NCBI GenBank assembly: GCA_000437215.1
Contig: FR898640.1
Location: 1 to 64,000, forward strand
DNA from: Clostridium sp. CAG:440
GTDB lineage: Bacteria > Bacillota > Clostridia > TANB77 > CAG-508
Reading direction: 5' to 3'
DNA: 64,000 bases
Shown here: positions 27,450 through 36,941 of the stretch, one piece after another
Layout of the letters: the number at the start of each line of letters is the position of its first letter
Position numbering within the stretch: the first letter of the stretch is position 1
Notes under the pieces: model-generated
Database searches by the model: none
What the model saw: only the letters and a program-made list of their open reading frames with translations
What the model was told of the DNA's origin: nothing
Translations under genes and position numbers: made by a program

Positions 27450-28940
27450 CTATTTATTCTTTTTTCCTTTGTCTAGTTCTTGAACTAACTGTCTTACTAT
27501 AATTCTTTCGTCAAATGGATGCTTTACTCCATTTATTTCTTGATATGGTTCATGGCCTTTTCCAGCAAGTACTATCAAATCTCTTTTTGTTGCCATTTTC
27601 ATTGCCTCTTTTATAGCTTCCACTCTGTCTACTACAACTTTATAATTTCCTTTTGTCTTTTTTATTCCTTCTTCTATTTGATCTACTATTTTTTGTGGAT
27701 CTTCTGTTCTTGGATTATCTGATGTTATTATTGTAAAATCTGCTATTCTTCCTGATATTTCACCCATTATTGGTCTTTTTCCACTGTCTCTATCTCCACC
27801 ACATCCAAATACAGATATTACTTTTCCTCTAGTATAACTTTTTACTGCCTGTAAAATATTTTGCAAACTCTCTGGTGAATGAGCATAATCTATCATTATT
27901 GGCAATTCCATTTTATTGTCTACAAGTTCTGATCTTCCAGGAACTCTTACTTCTAACAATGCTTCTTTTATAACTTCAGGTGATATGCCTAATTTTTTTG
28001 CAACGCATATAGCAGCTAAAGAATTATATACACTAAATCTACCAGGAATTCCAACTTTTATTCTTTCATTTCTATCTGTTATTTTTACTTTAAAATCAAC
28101 ATATAAATTTGTAACAGTTATATCTTTTGCAGTTACATTTGCAAAATTATCAATTCCATATGTAGTAATATCATTTTCTTTAAACATATTTGGTATTTTT
28201 GCTCCATGTAAATCGTCTGTATTTACTATTCCTGTTTTACACATTTTAAATAGTTTTAATTTTGACTCAAAATAGTCTTGCATATTTGGATGTTCTTTTT
28301 CACTAATGTGATCTTCTGAAAAATTAGTAAATAAAACAATATCAAAATCACATGCATCTACTCTATGTAATTTTAAGCTTTGTGAAGAAACTTCCATTAC
28401 AACATATTCTACGCCTTCTTCTACCATTTGGTTAAATAATTGTTGTAATTCTAAACTTTCTGGTGTTGTTCTATCACTATCTTTTAATTTTTTTCCATTT
28501 ATATATGTTGCAATTGTCCCTATTAATCCAACTTTTTTCCCAGCTTTTTCTAATATCTCTTTAATCATAAAAGTTGTTGTTGTTTTACCTTTTGTTCCAG
28601 TTACACCTATCAATTTAAATTTTTTTGAAGGATTTTTGTAGAAGTTTGCAGATGAAACTGCTAAAGCCTCTCTTGTATCTTTTGCCATTACAACAGCAAC
28701 ATCTTTAGGTATATTTAATTCTTTTAAATCACACCCTTCTTCTACCATTACACATCTAGCCCCATTTTCTATAGCATTATTTATATATTTATGTCCATCA
28801 ACAGAAAACCCTTTTATAGCAATAAACAAAAAACCTGGTTTTACATTTTTAGAATTGCTTTCTATTCCTTCTATTTCTAAATCTAAATCACCTTTTAATT
28901 TTAAATTTTCTAAACCTTGTAATATATTTTTTAATTTCAT
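27450..28940 (-). CDS. murE: UDP-MurNAc-tripeptide ligase MurE
   Basis: Adds the third stem-peptide residue. 496 residues with three domains: N-terminal UDP binding, the central ATPase with GVTGTKGKTTTTFMIKE near 110, and the C-terminal domain. The sequence TSDNPRTEDPQ near 400 is the DNPR motif that marks use of meso-diaminopimelate rather than lysine. IMIDYAHSPESLQNIL is also conserved. murF is not downstream, though mraY is; the cluster has lost murF and murD from their usual places. Confidence 0.94.
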   Translation of the reverse strand: MKLKNILQGLENLKLKGDLDLEIEGIESNSKNVKPGFLFIAIKGFSVDGHKYINNAIENGARCVMVEEGCDLKELNIPKDVAVVMAKDTREALAVSSANFYKNPSKKFKLIGVTGTKGKTTTTFMIKEILEKAGKKVGLIGTIATYINGKKLKDSDRTTPESLELQQLFNQMVEEGVEYVVMEVSSQSLKLHRVDACDFDIVLFTNFSEDHISEKEHPNMQDYFESKLKLFKMCKTGIVNTDDLHGAKIPNMFKENDITTYGIDNFANVTAKDITVTNLYVDFKVKITDRNERIKVGIPGRFSVYNSLAAICVAKKLGISPEVIKEALLEVRVPGRSELVDNKMELPIMIDYAHSPESLQNILQAVKSYTRGKVISVFGCGGDRDSGKRPIMGEISGRIADFTIITSDNPRTEDPQKIVDQIEEGIKKTKGNYKVVVDRVEAIKEAMKMATKRDLIVLAGKGHEPYQEINGVKHPFDERIIVRQLVQELDKGKKNK

Positions 28941-29005
28941 ATTATCAATCCTTCCAATTTTTTCATATTATATAACTAATTTGCCATTTTGTATAGACTA
29001 AAATC

Positions 29006-29043
29006 AAAAAAAAGTCCCTTAATAATATTTATTAAAAGACTTT
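29006..29043 (-). terminator. Terminator of the acyltransferase operon
   Basis: An inverted repeat (AAAGTC...GACTTT with TTAATAA arms inside) followed on the minus strand by a run of T, 40-80 bases after the stop of the last acyltransferase gene. Confidence 0.6.
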
Positions 29044-29081
29044 AATTTTATTCTTTTTTATTAATATGATTTTTATAAAAA

Positions 29082-29109
29082 GCTTAGACAAAATCCCCGT
29101 CCCATTGTC
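29082..29109. repeat. Palindromic repeat, second family, copy 1
   Basis: Minus strand TAGACAA...TTGTCTA arms enclose TGGGACGGGGAT. It forms the last codons and stop of the acyltransferase at 29084 (QWDGDFV). A near-identical copy lies at 62532-62563, where no gene is associated with it. Confidence 0.6.
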
Positions 29110-29872
29110 TATATTTAATTACCTCAATATTGCAATTTTCACTTCTTTTGCACATTGCATTATATATTTGGTCTCTAAGTTCTTGTTTTGCCTGATTTAA
29201 AGTTAATTCTTTATTTGGAAAAAATGGTCCATCTATATAAGATACAATTTTTACTTTATCATTGTTTTTTCCATAGCTTTGATAGGTATTTGTTATACAA
29301 AATGATGGTTTGTCTAGTGTTACCGGATATTTAAATGAAACTGATTTAAATGGTCTTATTTTTGTATAATATGGCCAAATATGGGCTTCTGGGTATATTG
29401 TTACTGAATAATTTTTTTTTATTTTTTCTTCAATTGCTTCTAAAAAATTTTTCATTGCATTTTTTTTAGTTGGTATTGGCATTGCTCCTAGCATTTGTAT
29501 TAGCGTTCCAAATGGCTTTATAGATACATTTTCTGGATTTACTATAAAAAAATTCCTTTTAGGGTACATTGCCATACTTGGTATAAATGTATCTGCAAAT
29601 GGTTGCGTATGATTTCCATATATAAAATACCCTTGTTTTTTATATTTCTTTAATTTTTGTTTTCCTACATATTTTATTCTAAATTTAAACTTAGAATATA
29701 ATACTTTTATAGGAACACTAAATACATTTTGCACTAAAAAAGATGCTATATTCCATAATGGATTTTTGTGAATATATATATAATTTTCATCTATTACTCT
29801 TGGTTTAATTTTTGCTTTTGAAAATTCATCATTTAATTCATCTTTATAATAAATTATTTTTTGTTCTTTCAT
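29084..29872 (-). CDS. PlsC-type 1-acylglycerol-phosphate acyltransferase homologue
   Basis: A 262-residue acyltransferase of the PlsC superfamily. The catalytic block reads GNHTQPFAD near residue 87, one residue longer between H and D than the usual HX4D, and the second block is TIYPEAHIWPYY where EGTR is common. It overlaps the upstream acyltransferase by four bases. The C-terminal QWDGDFV is encoded by a dispersed repeat. It may acylate a glycolipid made by the two GT8 enzymes of the same operon; substrate is inference. Confidence 0.8.
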   Translation of the reverse strand: MKEQKIIYYKDELNDEFSKAKIKPRVIDENYIYIHKNPLWNIASFLVQNVFSVPIKVLYSKFKFRIKYVGKQKLKKYKKQGYFIYGNHTQPFADTFIPSMAMYPKRNFFIVNPENVSIKPFGTLIQMLGAMPIPTKKNAMKNFLEAIEEKIKKNYSVTIYPEAHIWPYYTKIRPFKSVSFKYPVTLDKPSFCITNTYQSYGKNNDKVKIVSYIDGPFFPNKELTLNQAKQELRDQIYNAMCKRSENCNIEVIKYRQWDGDFV

Positions 29873-30747
29873 ACTTTTTCCTGCTTTATTGTTGTATATT
29901 CTAATGGCTTTTTATAGAAATCCTCATATATTTCTTTCCAGACCTTAGCATTTTTTTCTTTCATAATTTCTAAATTTTCTTTTTCTGTCAAATTCTCGTC
30001 CGGGAATATTGGTTTTCCAATATTTACTGTATATTCTTGAACATAAAAACCATCTTCTCCCATTACATTACTATCTTCCATTGTTATAAATATAGGAAGT
30101 ATTGGTACATTATTTCTTGCAGCTATTTTATATGCTCCAATTTTTAATGGCTTCGGTTTTTTGTAATTCCACCACATGCTTTGTTCTGGAAATATTAATA
30201 TAAAATCTCCTCTTTGTAAAATTATGTCAGCTGCCTCCATAAATTTTACCATTGTTCTTTTATTTGAGCTAAGTGGTAATGTATTGCAATTTCTAAACAA
30301 AAATCCATAAAATCCAGGAAAATTAGTATAATTTCCCTCTCTTAAAACTATAAAAAGTTTTTGTTTTTTATTAAGTTTGGCATTTCTAAATGCTTCTTCT
30401 ACAGCAAATGAGTCAAAAGGATTAAAGTGGTTGCATGTAATTAATGCTCCACTTTCTAAACCTTCCATATTTTCTAATCCCCTTATTTCTTTTATAATTA
30501 ATTGCTTATTTTCTATTATTTCATTTAAAAATCTTTCACCAATTCTATTTGCAAATCTATTTTTTGCTTTACTTGTAAGTTTTTCATTTAAATAATCTAC
30601 TTTTTCTGGTGTTAGAGTAATTGTTGGTGGATCATCTTCTACATCTTGGTCAAATTTTCCTTCTTTTTCGTATTGTTTTATTTTTTCTATTATTTTTAAT
30701 CTTTCTTCTGACTTTTGAATATTTGGATTTGTTTGCTTTTCCATCAT
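29869..30747 (-). CDS. PlsC-type acyltransferase
   Basis: A 292-residue acyltransferase. The HX4D motif is intact in CNHFNPFDSF near residue 105, followed by LREGNYTNFPGF and the substrate motif LIFPEQSMWWNY near 185. The N-terminal 80 residues are charged and lack a membrane segment. Its ATG directly follows the stop of the GT8 gene, and its end overlaps the next acyltransferase, so translation is coupled. Exact acceptor unknown. Confidence 0.82.
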   Translation of the reverse strand: MMEKQTNPNIQKSEERLKIIEKIKQYEKEGKFDQDVEDDPPTITLTPEKVDYLNEKLTSKAKNRFANRIGERFLNEIIENKQLIIKEIRGLENMEGLESGALITCNHFNPFDSFAVEEAFRNAKLNKKQKLFIVLREGNYTNFPGFYGFLFRNCNTLPLSSNKRTMVKFMEAADIILQRGDFILIFPEQSMWWNYKKPKPLKIGAYKIAARNNVPILPIFITMEDSNVMGEDGFYVQEYTVNIGKPIFPDENLTEKENLEIMKEKNAKVWKEIYEDFYKKPLEYTTIKQEKV

Positions 30748-31683
30748 TTATGTTCTCCTATTTTTTCTATCGTCTCCTACACAATCACATTCTTTTTGTG
30801 CAAGTTCCCTTAACTTTTTGTCTCCTTCTTTGTCATTAAATCTATCTTCTTCTGTGTAGTTATCTCTAATTTTTATTATTTCATCAAAAAATTCTGTCTT
30901 TTTTGCATACTCCCAAAAATATTCTTTATAAAGTATATCTTCAAAATGCCATGGTTTAAATGCCAAATTATAATGTATTAATTTTAAATCTTTTGCATCT
31001 GTATCATTTGAAATTGGCATTTTATCCCATACATTGCTTATAATTTTTACTCTTCCTTTGCATAGTCTGTTTAAATAATCTTGGTCTTGTGCAACAGCAA
31101 ATTTTATTTTTTCTAATGAATATAAAAATTTTTCTTGAAAATCGAACTTTCTAAGTTCATCTAAGTTCATTAAAAGAACTCCTGCATTAAAGTAATTTCT
31201 ATAGTCTGCAACTCCTACTACTTTTTCTGCATATTCTTGAAATACTTCTATTTTTTGTATTACATCATCTGGAGCAGCAGCAACTAAATTATCCCCCATA
31301 TCTATATTATATAACTCAGCAACATCTGCAAGAAGAACTATATCACAGTCTAAATATAATGCTTTATTATATTGTGGGTATAAATTTGGTATAAATAGTC
31401 TAAAATATGTTGTTACAGAATAATAGTCTCTTGTATATAATTTATTTTTTATTTTATTTATATAATAATTTAAATCTACAAATTCTATGTTTACATTTTC
31501 TTTTTCATACTTTTTTATTTTCTCTTGATTTTCTTCAGTTATACTTGTATACAATATTTTTATTAAATAATAATTTTTTTCTGACGAATTTTCTATTAAT
31601 GATTGTAATGCTACAGCTAAAAAAGGTACATATTTATCATCAACCGTAAAAAATATTGGTATTGTATTTAAATTTTCTTTCAT
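30748..31683 (-). CDS. GT8 family glycosyltransferase, copy 2
   Basis: A 311-residue retaining glycosyltransferase of family 8 (LgtC/RfaJ type). The start IPIFFTVDDKYVPFLAVALQSL and the metal-binding DXD in ALYLDCDIVLLADVAELY near 105 identify it. YFNAGVLLMNLDELR and the late histidine of LIHYNLAFKPWHF complete the active site. It lies three bases after its paralogue. Such enzymes usually add galactose or glucose to surface glycans; the acceptor is not known. Confidence 0.87.
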   Translation of the reverse strand: MKENLNTIPIFFTVDDKYVPFLAVALQSLIENSSEKNYYLIKILYTSITEENQEKIKKYEKENVNIEFVDLNYYINKIKNKLYTRDYYSVTTYFRLFIPNLYPQYNKALYLDCDIVLLADVAELYNIDMGDNLVAAAPDDVIQKIEVFQEYAEKVVGVADYRNYFNAGVLLMNLDELRKFDFQEKFLYSLEKIKFAVAQDQDYLNRLCKGRVKIISNVWDKMPISNDTDAKDLKLIHYNLAFKPWHFEDILYKEYFWEYAKKTEFFDEIIKIRDNYTEEDRFNDKEGDKKLRELAQKECDCVGDDRKNRRT

Positions 31684-31686
31684 TTT

Positions 31687-32523
31687 TTATTCTCCCCTTT
31701 TATTGTTTTCATATTCTTTTTTTAATTTTAAATATTCTTCTAAATCTTCATCAAATGCATGACATTTTAAAACTGTATGCACTTGCTCAACATTCCATTG
31801 TTTATAATTTTCTGTATGTGGATATGGAAACCATAACATTCTTTTGCAAAAATGACATACTACTGTATCTTTTCTATTAAATTTTGATTGTTCATTATAT
31901 TTTCGAGGTATTAACATTTTTTTGCTTGTTGACCTAAAAATTGCATCTTGATCTGCAAAAAGCATTTTTTTACTTTTTATTAAATTTCTTGCTTTTTCTA
32001 ACAATTTTGTTTCTTTTATTTTTTTCATGTTCATTAATAACATTCCTGCATTTATATAATCTGGTCTTATAAATATACTTCCATATTTTTCTTTTACAGC
32101 TGCATATTCATATTCTGAAACATCTATATTATATAGTTTAGAAAGGTCATCTCCTATCATCATATCTATGTCTAAATATAATAATTTATCAGGAATATTA
32201 GGAACCATATCTGCTAGTAATCTAAGCAAAGTATATGGGGTGCAATATGCACTTTCATTTTTACAATTTAAAAATTCTTGTTCATAAAGATTAGTAACAT
32301 CAACTTTTGTTACTTTGTTTTCTTTATTTTTTTTCTGTATTACTTTATTTAAAAAGTCTATTTGCTTATTTTCTATTGGCACATATTCTGGTTTTATTCT
32401 TGATGCATCCATAGTAAATATATAGCAATTAATACTTTCTTTGGTTCTATTGGTAATTGATATTAACTCTGTTAGTGCTCCATCAAATACTTTTTTATTT
32501 CCACATAAAAGTAAATTTATCAT
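31687..32523 (-). CDS. GT8 family glycosyltransferase, copy 1
   Basis: A 278-residue relative of the following gene: INLLLCGNKKVFDGALTELIS at the start, DXD in LLYLDIDMMIGDDLSKLY near 120, YINAGMLLMNMKKIK near 155 and the late VVCHFCKRMLWF. It is first in a four-gene operon (two GT8, two PlsC) with its own promoter at 32585-32613. The operon interrupts the wall cluster between spoVD and murE, where murF would normally be. Confidence 0.85.
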   Translation of the reverse strand: MINLLLCGNKKVFDGALTELISITNRTKESINCYIFTMDASRIKPEYVPIENKQIDFLNKVIQKKNKENKVTKVDVTNLYEQEFLNCKNESAYCTPYTLLRLLADMVPNIPDKLLYLDIDMMIGDDLSKLYNIDVSEYEYAAVKEKYGSIFIRPDYINAGMLLMNMKKIKETKLLEKARNLIKSKKMLFADQDAIFRSTSKKMLIPRKYNEQSKFNRKDTVVCHFCKRMLWFPYPHTENYKQWNVEQVHTVLKCHAFDEDLEEYLKLKKEYENNKRGE

Positions 32524-32584
32524 TTCTTCCCCCGAATTTTATTTTTTACAATTGTCATATTTTGTTGTTTTTTATACATTATGC

Positions 32585-32613
32585 ATTATAATATAAATGT
32601 AAAAAATATTCAA
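32585..32613 (-). promoter_or_regulatory. Promoter of the GT8-acyltransferase operon
   Basis: Minus strand TTGAAT (32608-32613) and TATAAT (32585-32590), spacer 17, about 60 bases before the first glycosyltransferase gene. It follows the spoVD terminator, so the operon is an independent unit. Confidence 0.6.
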
Positions 32614-32633
32614 GTGCCGTTTTAATAAAAAAA

Positions 32634-32672
32634 CAAAAGTACTTAATTACATCTTACAATTAAGTACTTTTG
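32634..32672 (-). terminator. Terminator after spoVD
   Basis: A 15-base perfect inverted repeat (32634-32648 and 32658-32672) followed on the minus strand by TTTTTTT. It lies just after the spoVD stop at 32684. Confidence 0.85.
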
Positions 32673-32683
32673 CAATTTTATTT

Positions 32684-34676
32684 TTAATAGTCTATATATA
32701 CCTTATTTCCTTTATAGATTTTTATTCCTGTTTGTGGAACTTGACTTTTTACTGTTAATTGTGTTTTATCAATTTCTTCTGTTTCATTATTTATAACCAT
32801 TTCTAATCCTTGTTCTTTTAATTTTTTATTTGCCTCTTCTAATGTTTTTCCTAATACATCAGGAGTTACAACTTCCTCTTTTATTTCTACTTCTTCTTCG
32901 TTTCCTTGGTTAACCTCTAAATATGGTAAAACCTCGCTAAATATCTGTCCGCCAACTGGTGCCGCAACACCACCTCCTTGGTGTCCTCCCTCACCTGTTG
33001 GATTATATAAAGTTACCAAAACAACAACTTGAGGATCATCTATTGGAGCAACACCACAAAAAGATGTAACATACTTATTAGTATTAACGCCATCTTCCGA
33101 TGTGCCTGTTTTGCCACCTATTCTATATCCTGCAACTCTTGCATTTTTACCAGTCCCTTCACTAACTACAGACTCCATCATACTAAGAACTTTTTGAGAA
33201 GTTTCTTTTGAAATTACTGTTCCTGTAGTTTCCACTGGCATATCTTTAACCTCTCCTGTTTGGCTATTAATAATTTGTTTAACAACTCTAGGTTTTATTT
33301 TTGTTCCTCCATTTGCAATACTAGAAACTGCTGTCGCAAGCTGTATTGGTGTTATTTCAAATCTTTGCCCAAAACTTATTGTAGCAAGTTCTACAGGTCC
33401 GCGCCTTTTCCTTTGCTAAAAATATTCCTTTTGCCTCACCTGGTAAATTTATTCCAGTTTTACTTAAAAGTCCAAATTTTTCTAAATAACTATAATATTT
33501 TTCAACCCCTAATTTTTGTCCAAGCCCAATAAATACTGGGTTACAAGAATTCATTAACGCTTGCCTCAAACTTTCTGCTCCATGTGGTCTATAATATCTC
33601 CAACATTTAATTCTAACACCTGCAACTTCAATTCCACCTGTACAGCAAAATTCTCCACTATTATCGGTATCTGTTATATGCTCTTCTAATGATGCAGAAG
33701 CTGTTATTAATTTAAATACAGAGCCTGGTTCATATGTGTCTGCTATTGCCTTATTTCTCCACACTGCCTGCAAATTTTTTGTTTTTTCACTTTGTTCTAA
33801 TGTGTCCCACACAGATTTTAATTCATCAGTATATGCTGCATATGGATCATTTAAATTATAATTTGGATATGTTGCCATTGCCAAAACATCCCCAGTTTTG
33901 GGATTCATAACAACAATATTTCCACCATCTGTACACTTATTGTCTATACATGCCTCTTTTAAATATTTTTCAGCAATAGACTGAATAGATAAATCAATAG
34001 AAAGTACTAAACTATTTCCATCAATTGCTGCAACATAATTTTCTCCCTCAGTCCCTATTTCACCGCCTTTTGCATCTGCATGCCTTTTTATGGCTCCTTT
34101 TAAACCTTTTAACTCACTATCATATTTTGCCTCTATTCCATCTAAACCTTGATTATCACTACCACAAAAACCTATAAACTGTGATGCAAGATTACTATAT
34201 GGGTAATACCTTTTGGTATCTTCATCTATATTTACTCCAACTGAAATATTATTATTTTGAAGCCAAACCCTTAGTTCATTTGCCTTTTCTTTATCAACTT
34301 TTTTTGCAATAGTTTCAATAGAACTCCTTTTACTAACCTTTTTTAAGACTTTATCATAATCTAGCTCAAAAATATCTGCCAAAGCCTTTGCAACTTTTTC
34401 TTTGTCCTTTTTATCAATATTTCCTGGGTTAACCGTTATAGTTTCCACTGTACTACTCACAGCCAAAATATTCTTGCCTGTTGCATCATAAATAGTCCCT
34501 CTTTTAGGGTTTATATTTCTGTCTAATGTTTGTTGTTCATAAGCAAGTTCTTGCAATTCTTTTCCTTGTACAAATTGAATATAACCAACTCTTATTATTA
34601 ATAAAATAAATATTAATAATGCAACAAACAAGGAATTTCTCATCTTTTTCTTTCCAGACAATTTAATTGATATCAT
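32684..34676 (-). CDS. spoVD: SpoVD/FtsI transpeptidase, with +1 frameshift
   Basis: Class B penicillin-binding protein: N-terminal membrane segment, dimerisation domain, transpeptidase and one C-terminal PASTA repeat (VVTPDVLGKTLEEANKKL). The catalytic serine is in EPGSVFKLITASA and SCNP follows. The zero frame breaks at CGG 33399-33401 (codon 426). Skipping the C gives GGA and restores GPVELATISFGQRFEITP, leading to the KTGT motif and a total of 663 residues. The PASTA domain suggests SpoVD rather than FtsI. Without the shift KTG is lost and the enzyme would be dead. Confidence 0.9.
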
Positions 34677-34680
34677 AAAA

Positions 34681-34709
34681 ACACCTCTAATAATATTTAT
34701 TAGAAGTGT
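34681..34709 (-). promoter_or_regulatory. Hairpin over the spoVD ribosome binding site
   Basis: In the ftsL-spoVD gap the RNA arms CACTTCTAATA and TATTAGAGGTG pair (one G-U) around a short loop. The 3' arm contains GAGGTG, the ribosome site of spoVD, and a U5 run follows directly before the ATG. It could act as an attenuator or as a translation lock for read-through RNA. Confidence 0.6.
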
Positions 34710-34725
34710 TTTATTTTATTCAATT

Positions 34726-35217
34726 TTATTTATTAAATATTTTATCTACCAAACTCTCAAACCAATTTTTCTCTTCCTTAGTAATAACCTTTTCAGATGG
34801 TGATTCCACATAATCTTTTTTAGGTAATGTAACATAAACAGTTTGTTTATTTGTTAATTTTTTCATTCCTAATTTTTCTTTTGCCTGTTGTTCAATATAA
34901 TTTGAACTTAAACTATTTTCTATTGTAACTTTTAATTGTTCATTCTCTTTTTGAAGTGATGATAATTCTCTTTTTAGAGTCTGAACTTTATTAAACTTTT
35001 CATTTATTTGTGAGTTTCTGTAACTTATGGTAAGAAGAACTGCAAATATTGCAACTATTGTTAATGTCATTTTTGTTTGTCTTTTCTTTTGACTTTGCAA
35101 TGTTTTTTTATTTGCTTTAGGATTTTCTAATACTTTTATACTTTGTTTTTTTCTTGGTTTATATGATGGCTCTAACTTTCTAGGGCTTGTCTCATACTGG
35201 TATAGACCTCTTGCCAT
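34726..35217 (-). CDS. ftsL: FtsL-like division protein
   Basis: A 163-residue bitopic protein: basic cytoplasmic tail (about 1-50, with PRKKQSIKVLENPK), one membrane segment (about 50-68, MTLTIVAIFAVLLTISY) and a coiled coil (NEKFNKVQTLKRELSSLQKENEQLK) typical of septum-formation initiators. Position between rsmH and spoVD fits FtsL, a partner of FtsQ and FtsB. Sequence conservation in the family is low, so the name rests partly on position. Confidence 0.8.
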   Translation of the reverse strand: MARGLYQYETSPRKLEPSYKPRKKQSIKVLENPKANKKTLQSQKKRQTKMTLTIVAIFAVLLTISYRNSQINEKFNKVQTLKRELSSLQKENEQLKVTIENSLSSNYIEQQAKEKLGMKKLTNKQTVYVTLPKKDYVESPSEKVITKEEKNWFESLVDKIFNK

Positions 35218-35249
35218 AAGTTACTCACCTCCTTTGTACTTTTTTATTT

Positions 35250-36179
35250 TTATATTTTTTCAAAAATTCTAAGTTTTGCACTTTTAGATCTTGTATTTTC
35301 TTCTTGTTCATCTTTTGTTGCTATTATAGGTTTTTTAGTTATTATTTTTCCTTCTTTTTTTGCTCCACATACACAATATGGCAAATCACTTGGACATGTA
35401 CATTTTCCACTAGCTTCTATATATGCATTTTTTACTGCCCTATCTTCTAATGAATGAAATGTTATTATGCAAAGTCTTCCCCCTGGCTTTAACACATCAA
35501 TACAGTTTTTTACCGTATTATACAATGGCTTTATTTCATCATTTACTTCAATTCTAATTGCTTGAAAAGTTCTTTTGGCTGGATGTCCATCTTTTTTTGC
35601 AAATCCAGGAATTGATTTTTCTATTATTTCTACCAATTGTTTTGTAGTACTGATTTGTTTTTCTTTTCTGTACATACATATATTTTTTGCAATTTGTCTT
35701 GAAAACTTTTCTTCTCCATATTCATATATAATATTGGCCAATTTTTGTTCTTCATAACTATTTACTACTTCTTTTGCTGTTAAACTTTGGGTTTTGTCCA
35801 TTCTCATATCAAGTTCATTTTCACCAAGATAGCTAAACCCTCTATTTCTTTCATCTAATTGGTATGACGAAACTCCTAAATCTAGCAAAATACCATCTAC
35901 ATTTTCAATTTGCAAATTGCTTAAAATTTCTTTTATATTATCATGATTATTATGAACATAAATTACATTTTGAAAATCTTTTAAATTTTCTTTTGCAGCT
36001 TTTAGTGCTTCTTCATCCCTGTCTATTCCTATTAATATTCCATTTTCATTTAATTTTTTTACTATTTGTTTACTGTGCCCTGCTCCGCCAAGTGTTCCAT
36101 CTACATATATGCCATCTGGTTTTATATTTAGTCCATTTATACACTCATCAAGCATTACAGGTTTATGCTTAAATTCCAA
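35250..36179 (-). CDS. rsmH: 16S rRNA m4C1402 methyltransferase RsmH (MraW)
   Basis: A 309-residue SAM-dependent N4-methyltransferase acting on C1402 of 16S rRNA. The SAM pocket YVDGTLGGAGHSKQI near 24, DGILLDLGVSSYQLDE near 100 and the conserved GRLCIITFHSLEDRAVKNA near 235 are clear. Start is TTG at 36177-36179 with GAGGTG upstream. It is the second gene of the mraZ cluster. Confidence 0.95.
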   Translation of the reverse strand: MEFKHKPVMLDECINGLNIKPDGIYVDGTLGGAGHSKQIVKKLNENGILIGIDRDEEALKAAKENLKDFQNVIYVHNNHDNIKEILSNLQIENVDGILLDLGVSSYQLDERNRGFSYLGENELDMRMDKTQSLTAKEVVNSYEEQKLANIIYEYGEEKFSRQIAKNICMYRKEKQISTTKQLVEIIEKSIPGFAKKDGHPAKRTFQAIRIEVNDEIKPLYNTVKNCIDVLKPGGRLCIITFHSLEDRAVKNAYIEASGKCTCPSDLPYCVCGAKKEGKIITKKPIIATKDEQEENTRSKSAKLRIFEKI

Positions 36180-36206
36180 TTTAACACCTCTTAGTTTATA
36201 ATACTC

Positions 36207-36243
36207 ATGCAGCTGGTAAAAAATTTCAAATTACCAGCTGCAT
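36207..36243 (-). other. 13-bp perfect inverted repeat upstream of rsmH
   Basis: Arms ATGCAGCTGGTAA (36207-36219) and TTACCAGCTGCAT (36231-36243) with an 11-base loop, 28-64 bases before the rsmH start. No T-run follows on either strand, so it is not an ordinary terminator. It may be an mRNA processing or regulatory stem in the mraZ-rsmH gap. Confidence 0.6.
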
Positions 36244-36267
36244 TATATCATATGTATTTTAATTGTT

Positions 36268-36497
36268 CTTTTGTGTTAATTTATCTTTTGAAAACATACA
36301 AATTCTTTTGTAAAATCCTCTTTTGAATTTTAAAATCTTTTGTAAAATTTTCTTTTGCAACTTTTTACATTTATAACTTTATCTTTTGTATTCTTACTAT
36401 TTATCTTTTGCAAAGTTTTCTTTTGCATTTTTATCTTTTGTATTTTTAATATATTTTCTTTTGTTAATTTATCTTTAGTTTTTTATATAAACTTTTG
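36268..36497. repeat. Field of about 12 phased CAAAAG motifs
   Basis: Twelve copies of CTTTTG (plus strand; CAAAAG on the coding strand) occur in 230 bases between mraZ and rsmH, most at intervals of 15-20 bases and usually preceded by T. The spacers are unrelated A+T-rich DNA. No convincing gene was found here. Together with the inverted repeat at 36207-36243 this accounts for the 322-base gap. Confidence 0.6.
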
Positions 36498-36501
36498 CAA
36501 G

Positions 36502-36927
36502 TTATATACCCAGCATTGTCATGTTTTGTGCAATTTCATCAGCTGAAATGTTATCATCACATTTTTGCCATGTTTCTTTATTCCAAATTTCAAGTCTTGT
36601 TCCAACACCAATTATTACTGCTTCCTTTTCTAGGTTAGCTGCATTTCTTAAATTATTTGATATTAAAAATCTACCTTGCTTATCTATTTCACATTCTGTT
36701 GCTCCAGATAAGAAAAATCTTACAAAGTTTCTTGCATTTTTGTCTGATAATGGAAGTGCTTTCAATTTAGCTTCGAAATTTAACCACTCATTTTGTGAAA
36801 ACGCAAATAAACATCCATCTAACCCTTTTGTTACGATGAATTTTTCCCCCATGTCTTGTCTTAATTTAGCAGGCATTATTAATCTGCCTTTAACATCTAG
36901 AGAATGCTCGTATTCACCAATTAGCAA
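36502..36927 (-). CDS. mraZ: Transcriptional regulator MraZ
   Basis: A 141-residue protein of two AbrB-like halves: LIGEYEHSLDVKGRLIMPAKLR at the start and ATECEIDKQGRFLISNNLR near 75, both with the DxKGR/DxQGR signature. MraZ forms ring oligomers and represses its own cluster by binding direct repeats upstream. Matching repeats lie at 36942-36981. The start is TTG at 36925-36927 with GGAAGTG upstream. First gene of the division cluster. Confidence 0.93.
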   Translation of the reverse strand: MLIGEYEHSLDVKGRLIMPAKLRQDMGEKFIVTKGLDGCLFAFSQNEWLNFEAKLKALPLSDKNARNFVRFFLSGATECEIDKQGRFLISNNLRNAANLEKEAVIIGVGTRLEIWNKETWQKCDDNISADEIAQNMTMLGI

Positions 36928-36941
36928 TTAATTTCACTTCC

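Noticed and set aside
36268..36497. CRISPR-like array
   Set aside because: Repeats are only 6-7 bases with irregular spacing and no cas genes are near.
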